A stretch of 64,000 nt of DNA from Streptomyces sp. DH24 (GTDB lineage: Bacteria; Actinomycetota; Actinomycetes; Streptomycetales; Streptomycetaceae): positions 1 to 64,000 of the forward strand of contig NZ_JARVKW010000020.1 in assembly GCF_029813775.1 (NCBI RefSeq). Reading direction: 5' to 3'. Positions within the stretch are counted from its first letter, which is position 1; every line of letters begins with the position of its first letter. A model generated the notes under the pieces. It was not told the origin of the DNA, searched no databases, and saw nothing but the letters and a program-made list of their open reading frames with translations. The position numbers were made by a program, and so were the translations under genes. This document shows positions 17,065 to 25,526 of this stretch, one piece after another.

Positions 17065-17928
17065 TCACCCTTCGGCTTGCCTATAGATAACGGTGGTACT
17101 GCCCACGACGATCCGCGAGCCGTCGCGGAGCGTAGCGCGGGTGGTGTGCTGCCCGTCCACCACGATGCCGTTGGTGGATCCGAGATCCTGGATCGTCGAG
17201 GGCGTTCCGGTCCGGATCTCGCAGTGCCGGCGGGAGACGCCGGGGTCGTCGATCCGCACGTCGGCCTCGGTGCTGCGGCCCAGCACGAGCGTCGCGCGGG
17301 AGATCTGGTGGCGGGTGCCGTTGATCTCGATCCAGTGGCGGGTGCGCGCGCCGGGCGCGGTCGCGCCGGGACGCGGGGCGGCGGCGGGCTGCGGGTATCC
17401 GTAGCCGCCGGGACGGCCGGCGCCGGGCGGCGGCGCGGCCGGCATGGGGGGAGCACCCGCGGGCGGCTGGGCGCCGGGCGGTGGGTAGCCGTAGCCCCCG
17501 CCCGCCGCGGGCCGGCCGGCGGCCGGCGCGGAGGCCGGTGCCTGCTGGCTGCTGGAGGACGCGAGCGTGCGGCTGCGCACCCGGTACAGGCCCGTGTCGA
17601 GGTCGTCGGCCCGTTCCAGGTTGACCTTGATGGGGCCCATGAACGTGTAGCGCTGCTGCTTGGCGTAGTCGCGCACCATGCCGGCGAGCTCGTCGCCGAG
17701 CTGGCCGGAGTACGGGCTGAGCCGCTCGAAGTCGGGCGCGCTCAGCTCCACGATGAAGTCGTTGGGTACGACCGTCCGGTCGCGGTTCCAGATCGTCGCG
17801 TTGTTGTCGCACTCCCGCTGGAGTGCTCCCGCGATCTCCACGGGCTGCACCTCGGACTTGAACACCTTGGCGAAGGTGCCGTTGACCAGACCTTCGAGAC
17901 GCTGCTCGAACTTCTTCAGGACTCCCAT
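17065..17928 (-). CDS. fhaA: FHA-domain protein FhaA with DUF3662 domain
   Basis: 287 residues. Residues ~1-125 are the DUF3662 domain (MGVLKKFEQRLEGLVNGTFAKVF). A Pro/Gly/Tyr-rich linker (residues ~130-195) is followed by a C-terminal FHA domain (LVLGRSTEADV, VSRRHCEI, DLGSTNGIVVDG). In mycobacteria FhaA binds phosphorylated MviN/MurJ-like protein and controls peptidoglycan synthesis at poles and septa. It is the first gene of the operon, so its upstream region probably drives fhaA-fhaB-pstP-rodA-pbpA and perhaps pknB. Confidence 0.93.
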   Translation of the reverse strand: MGVLKKFEQRLEGLVNGTFAKVFKSEVQPVEIAGALQRECDNNATIWNRDRTVVPNDFIVELSAPDFERLSPYSGQLGDELAGMVRDYAKQQRYTFMGPIKVNLERADDLDTGLYRVRSRTLASSSSQQAPASAPAAGRPAAGGGYGYPPPGAQPPAGAPPMPAAPPPGAGRPGGYGYPQPAAAPRPGATAPGARTRHWIEINGTRHQISRATLVLGRSTEADVRIDDPGVSRRHCEIRTGTPSTIQDLGSTNGIVVDGQHTTRATLRDGSRIVVGSTTVIYRQAEG

Positions 17929-18672
17929 GGGGCACCTCCTCCGCCGTTGCCGTCCTGTGTACTGCGCTGCATGCTGCCGTGCCGTCCCGTCCCGCGGTCC
18001 GACGTGACTACCTGGTACTGCTTACTGATCGTATCCACGCGCCGGTGAATCGGCTGGTTCCCCCTGTCCGCCCGGTCGACGGGTGTCGACGCCTGACGAC
18101 GTTCCCTCAGGGGCTCCTCTTCGAACCCGTCGAGCAGCATGCCTGCGCGTACTCCTGCCCAGGATCGTAGAGGGGGCCGTAGACCAGTGTCCCGCACCTG
18201 ACTGTGCTCCCCGACCGGCTCCTGCGGAGATGACCGGGACCGGTACGAGGTTGATACGTGAACAGGTACGGGTTGATACCTGTTGGACTCGGGGGACTTG
18301 TGGGATTCGTGGGGCGGGGAGAGGTCGAGGCACGCGCACGCGTGCGGGACCGGTGGCTGGGGGCGCGGGGACGGGGGTGGGGCGTTGCCTGGTTCCTGTC
18401 GTGGGCGTGCCTGGTGGGTGCCCGGTGGGCGCCGGGCGGCTGCTCGTCGTCGGCTGTTCCTGTGCGGCGCCGCTCGGCGCGTGCGGGGCGGCGAAGGCTC
18501 CGTGACCTGCTGGGGGGCAGGTGGGGAGCTTGCGGGCGCTCGTCGGGCGGTCGCGCGCCGGCTCCCCTCGCGGGAGAGAAAGGGATGTGAATCCACCCCG
18601 GACAGCGTGCTAATGTTCTGGGTGTCGGAAGGCGCCAGGCCCGAAAGGGCGGGGCCGGAAGACACACCCAAT
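17929..18672. promoter_or_regulatory. Long intergenic region between fhaA and tRNA-Leu
   Basis: 744 bases without a credible gene; frames over it have no recognisable protein. It should hold the fhaA operon promoter and the tRNA promoter (TAATGT at 18611-18616 is a possible -10). Two GGTTGATAC copies at 18249-18257 and 18271-18279 and the inverted pair CAGGTA/TACCTG (18263-18282) form the only structured motif I see. Confidence 0.45.
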
Positions 18673-18756
18673 GCGCGGGTGGCGGAATAGGCAGACGCGC
18701 TGGATTCAGGTTCCAGTGCCCGCAAGGGCGTGGGGGTTCAACTCCCCCCTCGCGCA
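18673..18756 (+). tRNA. tRNA-Leu (anticodon CAG)
   Basis: Class II tRNA of 84 bases: acceptor GCGCGGG/CTCGCGC (one G-U), D-arm with GGCGGAATAGGCAGACGC, anticodon stem CTGGA/TCCAG around TTCAGGT (anticodon CAG, reads CTG), long variable arm TGCCCGCAAGGGCG, and T-arm GGGGGTTCAACTCCCCC. CCA is not encoded. Confidence 0.97.
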
Positions 18757-18765
18757 CACCGTGAG

Positions 18766-18797
18766 AACGGGCGGCATCGTCAAGATGCCGCCCGTTT
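18766..18797 (+). terminator. Intrinsic terminator of tRNA-Leu
   Basis: AACGGGCGGCATC pairs with GATGCCGCCCGTT around a 4-base loop, followed by TTCGTG. It begins ten bases after the tRNA. Confidence 0.85.
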
Positions 18798-19224
18798 TCG
18801 TGTGTCCGGGGGTGGGTGGGGCGTGGTGACCAAAGTCACTGGCCGGTCCCTGGTCAGTCGCTGGTCACCCACCCGGTCGGCAGGCCGATTTTGATCTTGT
18901 ACGTCTCTGGGGATGGGTGCCTCCGTTTTCGTGCGCCCGGGAGTGTCGCGGGTCGGGCGCGGGGCCTGGGTCGGGCGCGGGTGTGGGTGCGGCTCGGTCG
19001 TGGGTGACGGCTCATGGGGAACGGTTCCTGCCGGGTCCCCGGGTCTCATGCCTTGTTCTCCTCGTTCTCCTCGTTCTCCTCTTGTTTCTCCTCTTGTTCT
19101 CCTGCCTCGTCGGGAGGGGCCGAGGTGGGGCGAACGAGGTTTTCCACAGGGTCTGACGCCTTTGCGTCGTCGGCTGTACCGTCGGCACGAGTTGATGTTC
19201 GTGCGTGCGGGGGAGGCGGTCGCG
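18798..19224. other. Intergenic region with pyrimidine-rich repeat
   Basis: Leader region of the DUF2252 gene. It contains related GGTGACCA/TGGTCACC half-sites near 18823-18870, a possible -10 TACGTC near 18900, and a C/T tract at 19053-19105 made of CTCGTTCTC-like 9-mers. No gene is supported. Confidence 0.4.
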
Positions 19225-20679
19225 GTGACCGAGGTCGATGCGGGGACGGGCGGGGCGGTCGTGGTTCCGGCGCCGGCGGCTCCCGGTGGCGGTGCGCGGC
19301 GGCTGCCCCCGGTGCGCGGCTTCGCGCGGTGGCCCCAGGAGGGATCTGCCAAGGACGCCGGCAAGGCACTGCGCGGCAGCGTCCCGCGCGGCGCGCATGC
19401 CGTGCTCGACCTCGACGCCGCCCGGCCCGGCGCCGTCGGCGCGGTGGAGGAGTCCAATCGGGGCCGCATCCCCGGGCTCGCCCCGATCCGGGTGGGCCGC
19501 ATGGCGGCGACGCCGTTCGCCTTCCTGCGCGGCTCCGCGGGTCTCATGGCGTACGACCTGGCGCGTACGCCGGTGACGCGGATCCGCGCCCAGATCTGCG
19601 GCGACGCCCACGCGGCGAACTTCGGGCTGTACGGCGACGCGCGCGGCGGCCTGGTCATCGACCTGAACGACTTCGACGAGACGGTCCAGGGCCCCTGGGA
19701 GTGGGACCTCAAGCGGCTCGCGACGTCCCTGGTGCTCGCGGGCCGCGAGGCCGGCGCGGACGAGGACACCTGCCGTCGGGCGGCCCACGACGCGGTCGGC
19801 GCCTACCGGCGCACCATGCGGCTGCTGGCCGGACTGCCGGTGCTGGACGCGTGGAACGCCATCGCGGACGAGGAACTGGTCTCCCACACGGACGCGCACG
19901 ACCTGCTCGGCACGCTGGAGCGGGTCTCCGAGAAGGCGCGCGCCAACACCAGCGGGCGCTTCGCGGCCAGGTCGACCGAGCCCACCGAGGACGGCGGTCG
20001 CCGTTTCGTGGACGCCCCGCCGGTGCTGCGGCGGGTGCCGGACGCGGAGGCGGCGGCGGTCGCGGCGTCCCTGGAGCCGTACCTGGCCACGCTGCCCGAG
20101 GACCGTCTGCCGCTGCTGGCCCGGCACGCCGTGCACGACGTGGCGTTCCGCGTCGTCGGCACGGGCAGCGTCGGCACCCGGTCGTACGTCGTGCTGCTGC
20201 TCGACCACCGGGGCGAGCCGCTGATCCTCCAGGTCAAGGAGGCCCGGCCGTCGGTGCTGCTGCCGCACCTGGCGACCGCCGGGTTCGAGGTCCCGCAGGT
20301 GACGCACGAGGGGCAGCGCGTGGTCCTGGGGCAGAAGCGGATGCAGGTCGTCAGCGACATCCTGCTCGGCTGGACGTCGGTCGAGGGACGGCCGTTCCAG
20401 GTGCGGCTGTTCCGCAACCGCAAGGGCAGCGTGGACCCCGCCGCGCTCGCCGCCGACCAGGTGGACGACTACGCGCGCATGACCGGCGCCCTGCTGGCCC
20501 GCGCCCACTCGCACAGCGCCGACCCGCGCCTCGTCGCCGGCTACTGCGGCAAGAACGAGGAGCTGGACGAGGCGATGGCCGCGTTCGCCGTCGCCTACGC
20601 CGACCGCACGGAGGCCGACCACGCCGACCTGGTCACGGCGATACGGGCGGGCAGGATCGCGGCGGAACTGGGGATGTGA
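19225..20679 (+). CDS. DUF2252 family protein (kinase-like fold)
   Basis: 484 residues from GTG 19225, chosen because GGGAGG lies 9 bases upstream; ATG 19195 and GTG 19201 in frame are alternatives. Key motifs are QICGDAHAANFGLYG, resembling the catalytic HxDxxxxN loop of aminoglycoside-phosphotransferase-like kinases, and IDLNDFDETVQGPWEWDLKRLATS with a second Asp cluster. The family is widespread in actinobacteria without a proven substrate. It stands alone, with its own promoter region and terminator-poor downstream repeats. Confidence 0.82.
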   Translation: MTEVDAGTGGAVVVPAPAAPGGGARRLPPVRGFARWPQEGSAKDAGKALRGSVPRGAHAVLDLDAARPGAVGAVEESNRGRIPGLAPIRVGRMAATPFAFLRGSAGLMAYDLARTPVTRIRAQICGDAHAANFGLYGDARGGLVIDLNDFDETVQGPWEWDLKRLATSLVLAGREAGADEDTCRRAAHDAVGAYRRTMRLLAGLPVLDAWNAIADEELVSHTDAHDLLGTLERVSEKARANTSGRFAARSTEPTEDGGRRFVDAPPVLRRVPDAEAAAVAASLEPYLATLPEDRLPLLARHAVHDVAFRVVGTGSVGTRSYVVLLLDHRGEPLILQVKEARPSVLLPHLATAGFEVPQVTHEGQRVVLGQKRMQVVSDILLGWTSVEGRPFQVRLFRNRKGSVDPAALAADQVDDYARMTGALLARAHSHSADPRLVAGYCGKNEELDEAMAAFAVAYADRTEADHADLVTAIRAGRIAAELGM

Positions 20680-21086
20680 GGGGCCCGGTCGTCCGGCGGC
20701 GGGAGCGCCGGTGGGGTGTGCCCACGGGGGTGCGTGGGAGCGCGGGTGAGGTGGGCCTCCTAGGGGTGTGCGGGAGCGCGGGTGAGGTGTGCCGACCTGG
20801 GTGGTGGGTGGTAGCGGCGGGTGAGGAGTGCCGACCCGGACAGCAGGCGGGGAGCGTCGGGGTGAGGCAGGTCGCCCGGACGGCGAGGGCTGTCGGCGCC
20901 CTGGAGGGCCGCCGGTCATTCCGAGGCCGGTGAGTCCGGACTTCAGGGGGTGGAGCGAGGCCGGGGCCGCCGGTTGTTTCGAGGTCGGTGAGCCCGGACT
21001 GTCGGGGGTGGGGTGGAGCGAGGCCGGTGGGGCCGGACCATCGGGGCGGAGCGAGGCCGTCGGACCCGTGGCCTACGCTGGGGCGC
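20680..21086. repeat. Intergenic region filled with diverged direct repeats
   Basis: 407 bases between two plus-strand genes. A first family repeats GGGAGCGCGGGTGAGGTG (about 20738 and 20771), with a diverged third copy near 20815. A second family repeats GGTGGAGCGAGGCCGG and variants (about 20948, 21012, 21045). No gene is supported; the last bases hold the promoter of the next gene. Confidence 0.55.
21074..21079 (+). promoter_or_regulatory. -10 element of a probably leaderless transcript
   Basis: TACGCT followed by 7 bases and GTG 21087, with no ribosome site. The expected transcription start coincides with the GTG. Confidence 0.55.
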
Positions 21087-21887
21087 GTGACGACCCCGGA
21101 AGCTGAGCAGCCGAGGCCCGAGGACCGGCTGGAGCAGGCCGTGCGGGCCGCCGAGCAGGCGCTGATCGAGTACGAGATCGCCGTGGAGACCTTCCGCGTG
21201 GAGGTCGAGAACTTCTCGCGGCTGCACGAGCAGAAGCTCGGCCCGATGTACGCGCGGCTCGAGGAGCTGGACGCGCGGATCCTGGAGGCGCGGGCCGCCC
21301 GCAGCGGCGACCCCGAGGACCGCCGCCGTGCCGACGAGGCGCGGGCCCGCCTGATGCCGATCCCGGGCGTCGAGGAGTTGCTGCACGGCTGGATGGACGG
21401 GGACGGGCTGTTCCCGGAGGCCGCGGCGATGCTCACGGACCAGCCGGTGCGGCCACCGCAGCGGGTACGGCCCAGTGAGGGCGCCCGCAAGCTGTTCCGC
21501 GACCTCGTCCGCAAGGCCCACCCGGACCTGGCGCAGGAGGAGAAGGAACGCGCGCGGCGCGAGGAGTTCATCACCCGGGTCAACGCCGCCTACGCCCGCG
21601 GCGACGAGACGGAGCTGCGGGAGCTGGCCGACGAGTGGGCCGCGGGTCCCAAGGTCGAGCGCCGCCCGAGCCGGGCCGAGGAGCTCTACGCCCGCCTGGA
21701 GTGGCTCGCCGAGCGCAAGGACCTGCTTGCGGTGATCGCGAAGGAGCTGGAGGAGAGCGCGATCGGCGCGATGCTCCGGCTCGCCCCGGACGACCCGGAC
21801 GCGCTCCTGGACGAGATCGCCGGCCAGCTGACCGCCCAGGTCGCCGAGCGCGAGGCGAAGCTCGCGACCCTGCTGGACACGCCCTAG
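21087..21887 (+). CDS. J-domain-like coiled protein
   Basis: 266 residues from GTG 21087. The N-terminal ~70 residues are a strongly charged coiled-coil (EDRLEQAVRAAEQALIEYEI and onward). In the middle KLFRDLVRKAHPDLAQEE resembles helices II-III of a DnaJ domain with an HPD tripeptide, followed by RVNAAYARGDETELREL, which matches molecules that carry a J domain plus this short motif. The C-terminus is helical. It may recruit Hsp70/DnaK, but this is inference. No ribosome site is seen; the promoter layout suggests a leaderless mRNA. Confidence 0.72.
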   Translation: MTTPEAEQPRPEDRLEQAVRAAEQALIEYEIAVETFRVEVENFSRLHEQKLGPMYARLEELDARILEARAARSGDPEDRRRADEARARLMPIPGVEELLHGWMDGDGLFPEAAAMLTDQPVRPPQRVRPSEGARKLFRDLVRKAHPDLAQEEKERARREEFITRVNAAYARGDETELRELADEWAAGPKVERRPSRAEELYARLEWLAERKDLLAVIAKELEESAIGAMLRLAPDDPDALLDEIAGQLTAQVAEREAKLATLLDTP

Positions 21888-21901
21888 GGGTCCGGTAGCG
21901 T
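21874..21901 (+). promoter_or_regulatory. Promoter of the rhodanese gene (leaderless)
   Basis: TGGACA (21874-21879), 16-base spacer, TAGCGT (21896-21901), then 6 bases and ATG 21908. The -35 box lies inside the end of the upstream gene. Confidence 0.6.
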
Positions 21902-21907
21902 CGGGGT

Positions 21908-22255
21908 ATGCAATTCGGAGCTGGTGTGCCCACGGTTCAGGTCGCGGACCTCAAGGACGGCGACTTCCTGCTGGACGTCCGAGAGGACGACGAGTGGAAG
22001 GCCGGTCACGCCGAAGGGGCGCTGCACATCCCGATCAGTGAGTTCGTGGCCCGGTACGGCGAGCTGACCGAGGCCGCGCCGCAGGACGGCAGGGTGCATG
22101 TGATCTGCCGTTCCGGCGGGCGTTCGGCGCAGGTCACGATGTATCTGGCGCAGCAGGGCATCGACGCAGTGAACGTGGATGGCGGCATGCAGTTGTGGGA
22201 GGCGGCGGGTCGTCCCGTCGTGACGGACGAGGGAAAGCCGGGGCACGTCCTGTAG
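21908..22255 (+). CDS. Single-domain rhodanese-like sulfurtransferase
   Basis: 115 residues, one rhodanese domain. LLDVREDDEWKAGHAEGALHIP is the entry motif, and the active-site loop CRSGGRS carries the persulfide-forming cysteine. It probably moves sulfane sulfur in the cytoplasm; there is no signal peptide. Start ATG 21908 has no ribosome site but a good -10 box 6 bases before it. Physiological acceptor unknown. Confidence 0.92.
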   Translation: MQFGAGVPTVQVADLKDGDFLLDVREDDEWKAGHAEGALHIPISEFVARYGELTEAAPQDGRVHVICRSGGRSAQVTMYLAQQGIDAVNVDGGMQLWEAAGRPVVTDEGKPGHVL

Positions 22256-22568
22256 GGACGCCGCCCGTACTCCCGCTTTCCGGCGTCGCCTTGCTCTGCC
22301 CTCCTTCACCTTCCTTTACCTTTCTCGTCTTTCTTCGCCTTTCGTTCTCCGCGGGTTGTCCTTAACCCGAGGGATGTCCCGATCCGGTGTGGCCACCCCC
22401 GGCCGCGACCGGTGGCCGGGGGTGTGCCGGGCGGGTGCGCCTGAGTACCGTTCCGTGCGAGCGCCGTGCAGCGGCGGACACCGGCGATGCGAACCGGCCC
22501 GCGGGCCGGCGCCACGGCCGGGGGGAACGACTGACCGACGGACCGGACACATCGGGGAACGGGGCGGA
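22256..22568. promoter_or_regulatory. Intergenic region with C/T tract and hairpin
   Basis: 313 bases. A pyrimidine-rich stretch (about 22300-22352, CCTTTACCTTTCTCGTCTTT) is followed by an 11-bp stem CACCCCCGGCC/GGCCGGGGGTG (22394-22424) with a 9-base loop, which may end the rhodanese transcript or act in the leader of the next operon. No gene is supported. Confidence 0.45.
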
Positions 22569-23474
22569 ATGGACGCGTACGACGGAGGCTCGGACGACCG
22601 GCACGGGCCGGACTCGTCGGCCTCGCCGGACTCTTCGGCCTCGTCAGCCTCTCCGGCCTCTCGGGACTTGCCGGACTCGCCGGGCGAGGCGGGCGAGGCG
22701 GTCGGTCACGGGGGCACCGGGCCCGGCGCCGCCGTGAGCGCCGACCCGCCGCCGGCCGAGCCGCCCCCCACCGACATCACGACGCTCTCGCCGCGCCACC
22801 AGATAGGCGTGGCGCTGGCGCTCGCGGTCGTCGCGGCGGCCGTCTGCGTCCACCTCGGCATGTCCTTCCTGCACGTCGCCCCGGCGAACGCCGTCACCAA
22901 GCAGCACGGGCAGGCCATCGACGACTGGATCTACCCGGAGTTCGAGCAGAACTGGAAGCTGTTCGCGCCGAACCCGCTGCAGCAGAACATCGCCGTCCAG
23001 GTCCGCGCCGAGGTGCGCACGGGCGACGGCGCGACGCGCACCACCGGCTGGTACGACCTGTCCGCGCAGGACGGCCGCGCCATCGACGGCAACCTTCTGC
23101 CGAGCCACACCCAGCAGAACGAACTGCGCCGGGCCTGGGACTTCTTCACCGCCACGCACGGAGCCGACAACCGCCCTGTGGGCCTGCGCGGCGCGCTGTC
23201 CGAGTCGTATCTGCGGCGCATCGTGGTGCTGCGGCTGGACCGCGCGGACGTGGCCGGTCCGGGCGGTGCCGTCGAGCGGGTGCAGGTCCGGTCCCGGACC
23301 ACCAACGTGCCGCCCCCCGAGTGGACACGGGAACGCGTCTCGGACAAGCCGGCCTACCGGGTGCTGCCCTGGTGGCCGGTCTCCGAGGCCGACACCGACG
23401 TCGAGGCCGACGGCAGCGCCGACGGCCGCTCCGACGTCGATGCCGCCGCCGCGGCCGAGGGGAGCGCGCGGTGA
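22569..23474 (+). CDS. DUF5819 family protein (SdpA-like)
   Basis: 301 residues from ATG 22569. The first ~75 residues are low-complexity Ser/Asp/Ala/Pro. One membrane segment (GVALALAVVAAAVCVHLGMSFL) follows, then an extracytoplasmic domain whose signature is WKLFAPNPLQQNIAVQVRAE, with TGWYDLS. The C-terminal tail is acidic. It overlaps the HTTM gene by four bases. The pair recalls SdpA and SdpB of Bacillus, which mature the SdpC killing peptide; the similarity I see is in layout and the W-F-NP motif only, so this is inference. Confidence 0.78.
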   Translation: MDAYDGGSDDRHGPDSSASPDSSASSASPASRDLPDSPGEAGEAVGHGGTGPGAAVSADPPPAEPPPTDITTLSPRHQIGVALALAVVAAAVCVHLGMSFLHVAPANAVTKQHGQAIDDWIYPEFEQNWKLFAPNPLQQNIAVQVRAEVRTGDGATRTTGWYDLSAQDGRAIDGNLLPSHTQQNELRRAWDFFTATHGADNRPVGLRGALSESYLRRIVVLRLDRADVAGPGGAVERVQVRSRTTNVPPPEWTRERVSDKPAYRVLPWWPVSEADTDVEADGSADGRSDVDAAAAAEGSAR

Positions 23475-24682
23475 ACCGTCTCGCCCTGTACTTCTCCCAA
23501 GGCATCGCCCGCGTCACGGGCGCCGCCCTCGGCCCGTACCAGACGGCGATCGTCCGGATCGGCTTCAGTCTGACCTGGCTGCTGTTCCTGCTGCGCGAGC
23601 TGCCGCACCGGCACGAGCTGTACGGACCCGACGGCCCCTGGTCCTGGGAGCTGGGCCAGCAACTGATCGCGGCCAACGGCGCGTTCACGGCGCTGATGTG
23701 GTCCGACGGCCGGCTGTGGTTCGAGGCGGTCTACGCGTTCGGCGTGCTGACCAGTGTGCTGCTGCTGCTCGGCTGGCGGACCCGCACGATGTCGGTGCTG
23801 TTCATGGTCGGAGTGCTCTCGCTGCAGAACCGCAGCATCTTCATGGGCGACGGCGGCGACAACGTCCTGCACCTGATGTCGATCTACCTGGTGTTCACGC
23901 GCTGCGCCCAGGTGTGGTCGCTGGACGAGCGCCGGCAGCGCCGGGCGCGGGCCGCACGCGCGCGTGGCGAGCGGGTCGTGGACCGGACAGGGCCGTCGCT
24001 GTGGTGCGTGCTCGGGTTCGCGCTGGTCGCGGTGACCCTGGCGGGCAAGCTGGACGGCGACCCGCTCGTACCGGTCGTGCTGTGGGGCGTGTGGCTCGCG
24101 CAGGCCGTGTGGTGGCTGGTCGGGCAGCGGTCCCGGACCGGCCGGTCGCGCGTGATGCTGGACGCCGTCGGCAACATCGTGCACAACGGCGCGCTGTTCG
24201 TGATCATGGCCGAGGCCTGTCTGATCTACGCCACGGCCGGCTGGTACAAGATCCAGGGTTCGCGCTGGCAGGACGGCACCGCCGTCTACTACCCGCTGCA
24301 CCTGGAGTACTTCTCGCCCTGGCCCGCGCTCGCCGACCTGCTGACCGCCAGTGCCACGATGCTGCTGCTGGTGACCTACGGGACGGTGATCGTGCAGGTC
24401 GCGTTCCCGTTCACGCTGTTCAACCGGCGGGTGAAGAACGTCCTGCTGGTGGCGATGATGACCGAGCACGCCGTGATCGCCGTGGTGCTCGGTCTGCCGT
24501 TCTTCTCGCTGGCGATGATCGCGGCCGACGCGGTGTTCCTGCCGACGCCGTTCCTGCGCCGCCTGGGCGGCTGGGCGGCACGCGTGCGTGACCGGGCGAC
24601 GGGCCGCGGGGAGCGCCCGGCCGGGCCGGCGCAGCGTGCCGAGGAGAAGGCCGAGCAGCCGCACGTAGGCTTCCCGGCATGA
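23471..24682 (+). CDS. HTTM-domain multi-pass membrane protein (SdpB-like)
   Basis: 403 residues from GTG 23471. About eight to ten membrane segments with the HTTM/vitamin K-dependent carboxylase-like features RIGFSLTWLLFLLRELPHRH, LYGPDGPWSWE, the loop NRSIFMGDGGDNVLHLM and a late YATAGWYKIQGSRWQDGTAVYY motif. The C-terminal tail is polar and charged. HTTM proteins occur in peptide maturation (SdpB) and other membrane roles. Coupled to both neighbours by 4-base overlaps, so it forms one translational unit. Confidence 0.85.
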   Translation: MNRLALYFSQGIARVTGAALGPYQTAIVRIGFSLTWLLFLLRELPHRHELYGPDGPWSWELGQQLIAANGAFTALMWSDGRLWFEAVYAFGVLTSVLLLLGWRTRTMSVLFMVGVLSLQNRSIFMGDGGDNVLHLMSIYLVFTRCAQVWSLDERRQRRARAARARGERVVDRTGPSLWCVLGFALVAVTLAGKLDGDPLVPVVLWGVWLAQAVWWLVGQRSRTGRSRVMLDAVGNIVHNGALFVIMAEACLIYATAGWYKIQGSRWQDGTAVYYPLHLEYFSPWPALADLLTASATMLLLVTYGTVIVQVAFPFTLFNRRVKNVLLVAMMTEHAVIAVVLGLPFFSLAMIAADAVFLPTPFLRRLGGWAARVRDRATGRGERPAGPAQRAEEKAEQPHVGFPA

Positions 24683-25440
24683 CCGATCCCGGCCCCGATC
24701 CGCTGCGCGTCTGGCACCGGCTCGCCGACACCGCCGTGCTGCTGGACGGCTTCCACGCCCTCAAGCACGCCGTGCGGTTCGGCGCGGAGGTGCCCGTGGC
24801 GGTCACCGCCGACCGGTCCGCCGCGCTCGCGCTCGCCGAGGAGCTGGCGCCGGACGTCCTGGCGGCGCTGGACGGGCTGCTCGCCGAGGTGCCGGAGGCG
24901 ACGTACCGCGGGCTGGTCGCCCGCCCGCATCCGACCGCCGTGGCCGCCCTGGCCGTACGGCCGTCCCGCGAGGCCGGTCTGCGGAAACTGGCGCACACGC
25001 CCCGGACGGCGCCCGTGGTGGTCCTCGACAACCCGCGCAACCTGGGCAACGCGGGGGCGGTGATCCGCCTGGCCGCCGGTTTCGGCGCGACCGGCGTGGT
25101 CACCACCGGCACCCTCGACCCCTGGCACCCCGCGGTGGTGCGCGGCGGGGCGGGGCTGCACTTCGCGACGGCCGTGGAGCGGCTGACGGTCGCGGAACTG
25201 CCGCCGGGGCCGGTCTTCGCCCTCGACCCCGAGGGCGCGGACATCCGCGGTGTGCGGCTGCCGGACGACGCGCTGCTGGCGTTCGGCTCGGAGCGCAGCG
25301 GGCTGTCGGCCGAACTGCGCGCCCGCGCCGACCACTTGGTGGCGCTGCCGATGCGCCCCCAGGTCTCCAGCTACAACCTCGCGACCAGTGTGGCCATGAC
25401 GCTGTACCACTGGAGCGCGACCGGCGGCGCGCCGGTCTAG
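24679..25440 (+). CDS. SpoU (TrmH) family RNA 2'-O-methyltransferase
   Basis: 253 residues. SPOUT knot motifs are present: motif 1 VLDNPRNLGNAGAVIRLAAGFG, motif 2 LAFGSERSGLS, motif 3 PMRPQVSSYNLATSVAMTLYH. The motif-1 arginine (VIRLA) expected in catalysis is kept. Motif 3 reads SYNLATS where SLNVAVA is usual. It should methylate a ribose in tRNA or rRNA with SAM; the target is unknown. Translationally coupled to the HTTM gene, an unexpected partner. Confidence 0.88.
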   Translation: MTDPGPDPLRVWHRLADTAVLLDGFHALKHAVRFGAEVPVAVTADRSAALALAEELAPDVLAALDGLLAEVPEATYRGLVARPHPTAVAALAVRPSREAGLRKLAHTPRTAPVVVLDNPRNLGNAGAVIRLAAGFGATGVVTTGTLDPWHPAVVRGGAGLHFATAVERLTVAELPPGPVFALDPEGADIRGVRLPDDALLAFGSERSGLSAELRARADHLVALPMRPQVSSYNLATSVAMTLYHWSATGGAPV

Positions 25441-25496
25441 GCCGGGTCCGCGAAGCGGCAGCCCTCCGGGCGACGACGCCGCTTCGCGGACCCGGC
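25441..25496. terminator. Bidirectional terminator
   Basis: An 18-bp perfect stem (GCCGGGTCCGCGAAGCGG with its complement at 25479-25496) begins immediately after the TAG stop of the methyltransferase and faces the end of paaN. Very stable, no T run. Confidence 0.85.
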
Positions 25497-25526
25497 CCGG
25501 GGCATCACGCCCCGCGCCCCCTCACC

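Noticed and set aside
18107..18757. A 216-residue minus-strand frame over tRNA-Leu (begins MREGGVEPPRPCGHWNLN)
   Set aside because: It is the antisense translation of the tRNA and its flank, a well-known false gene pattern; no ribosome site or family.
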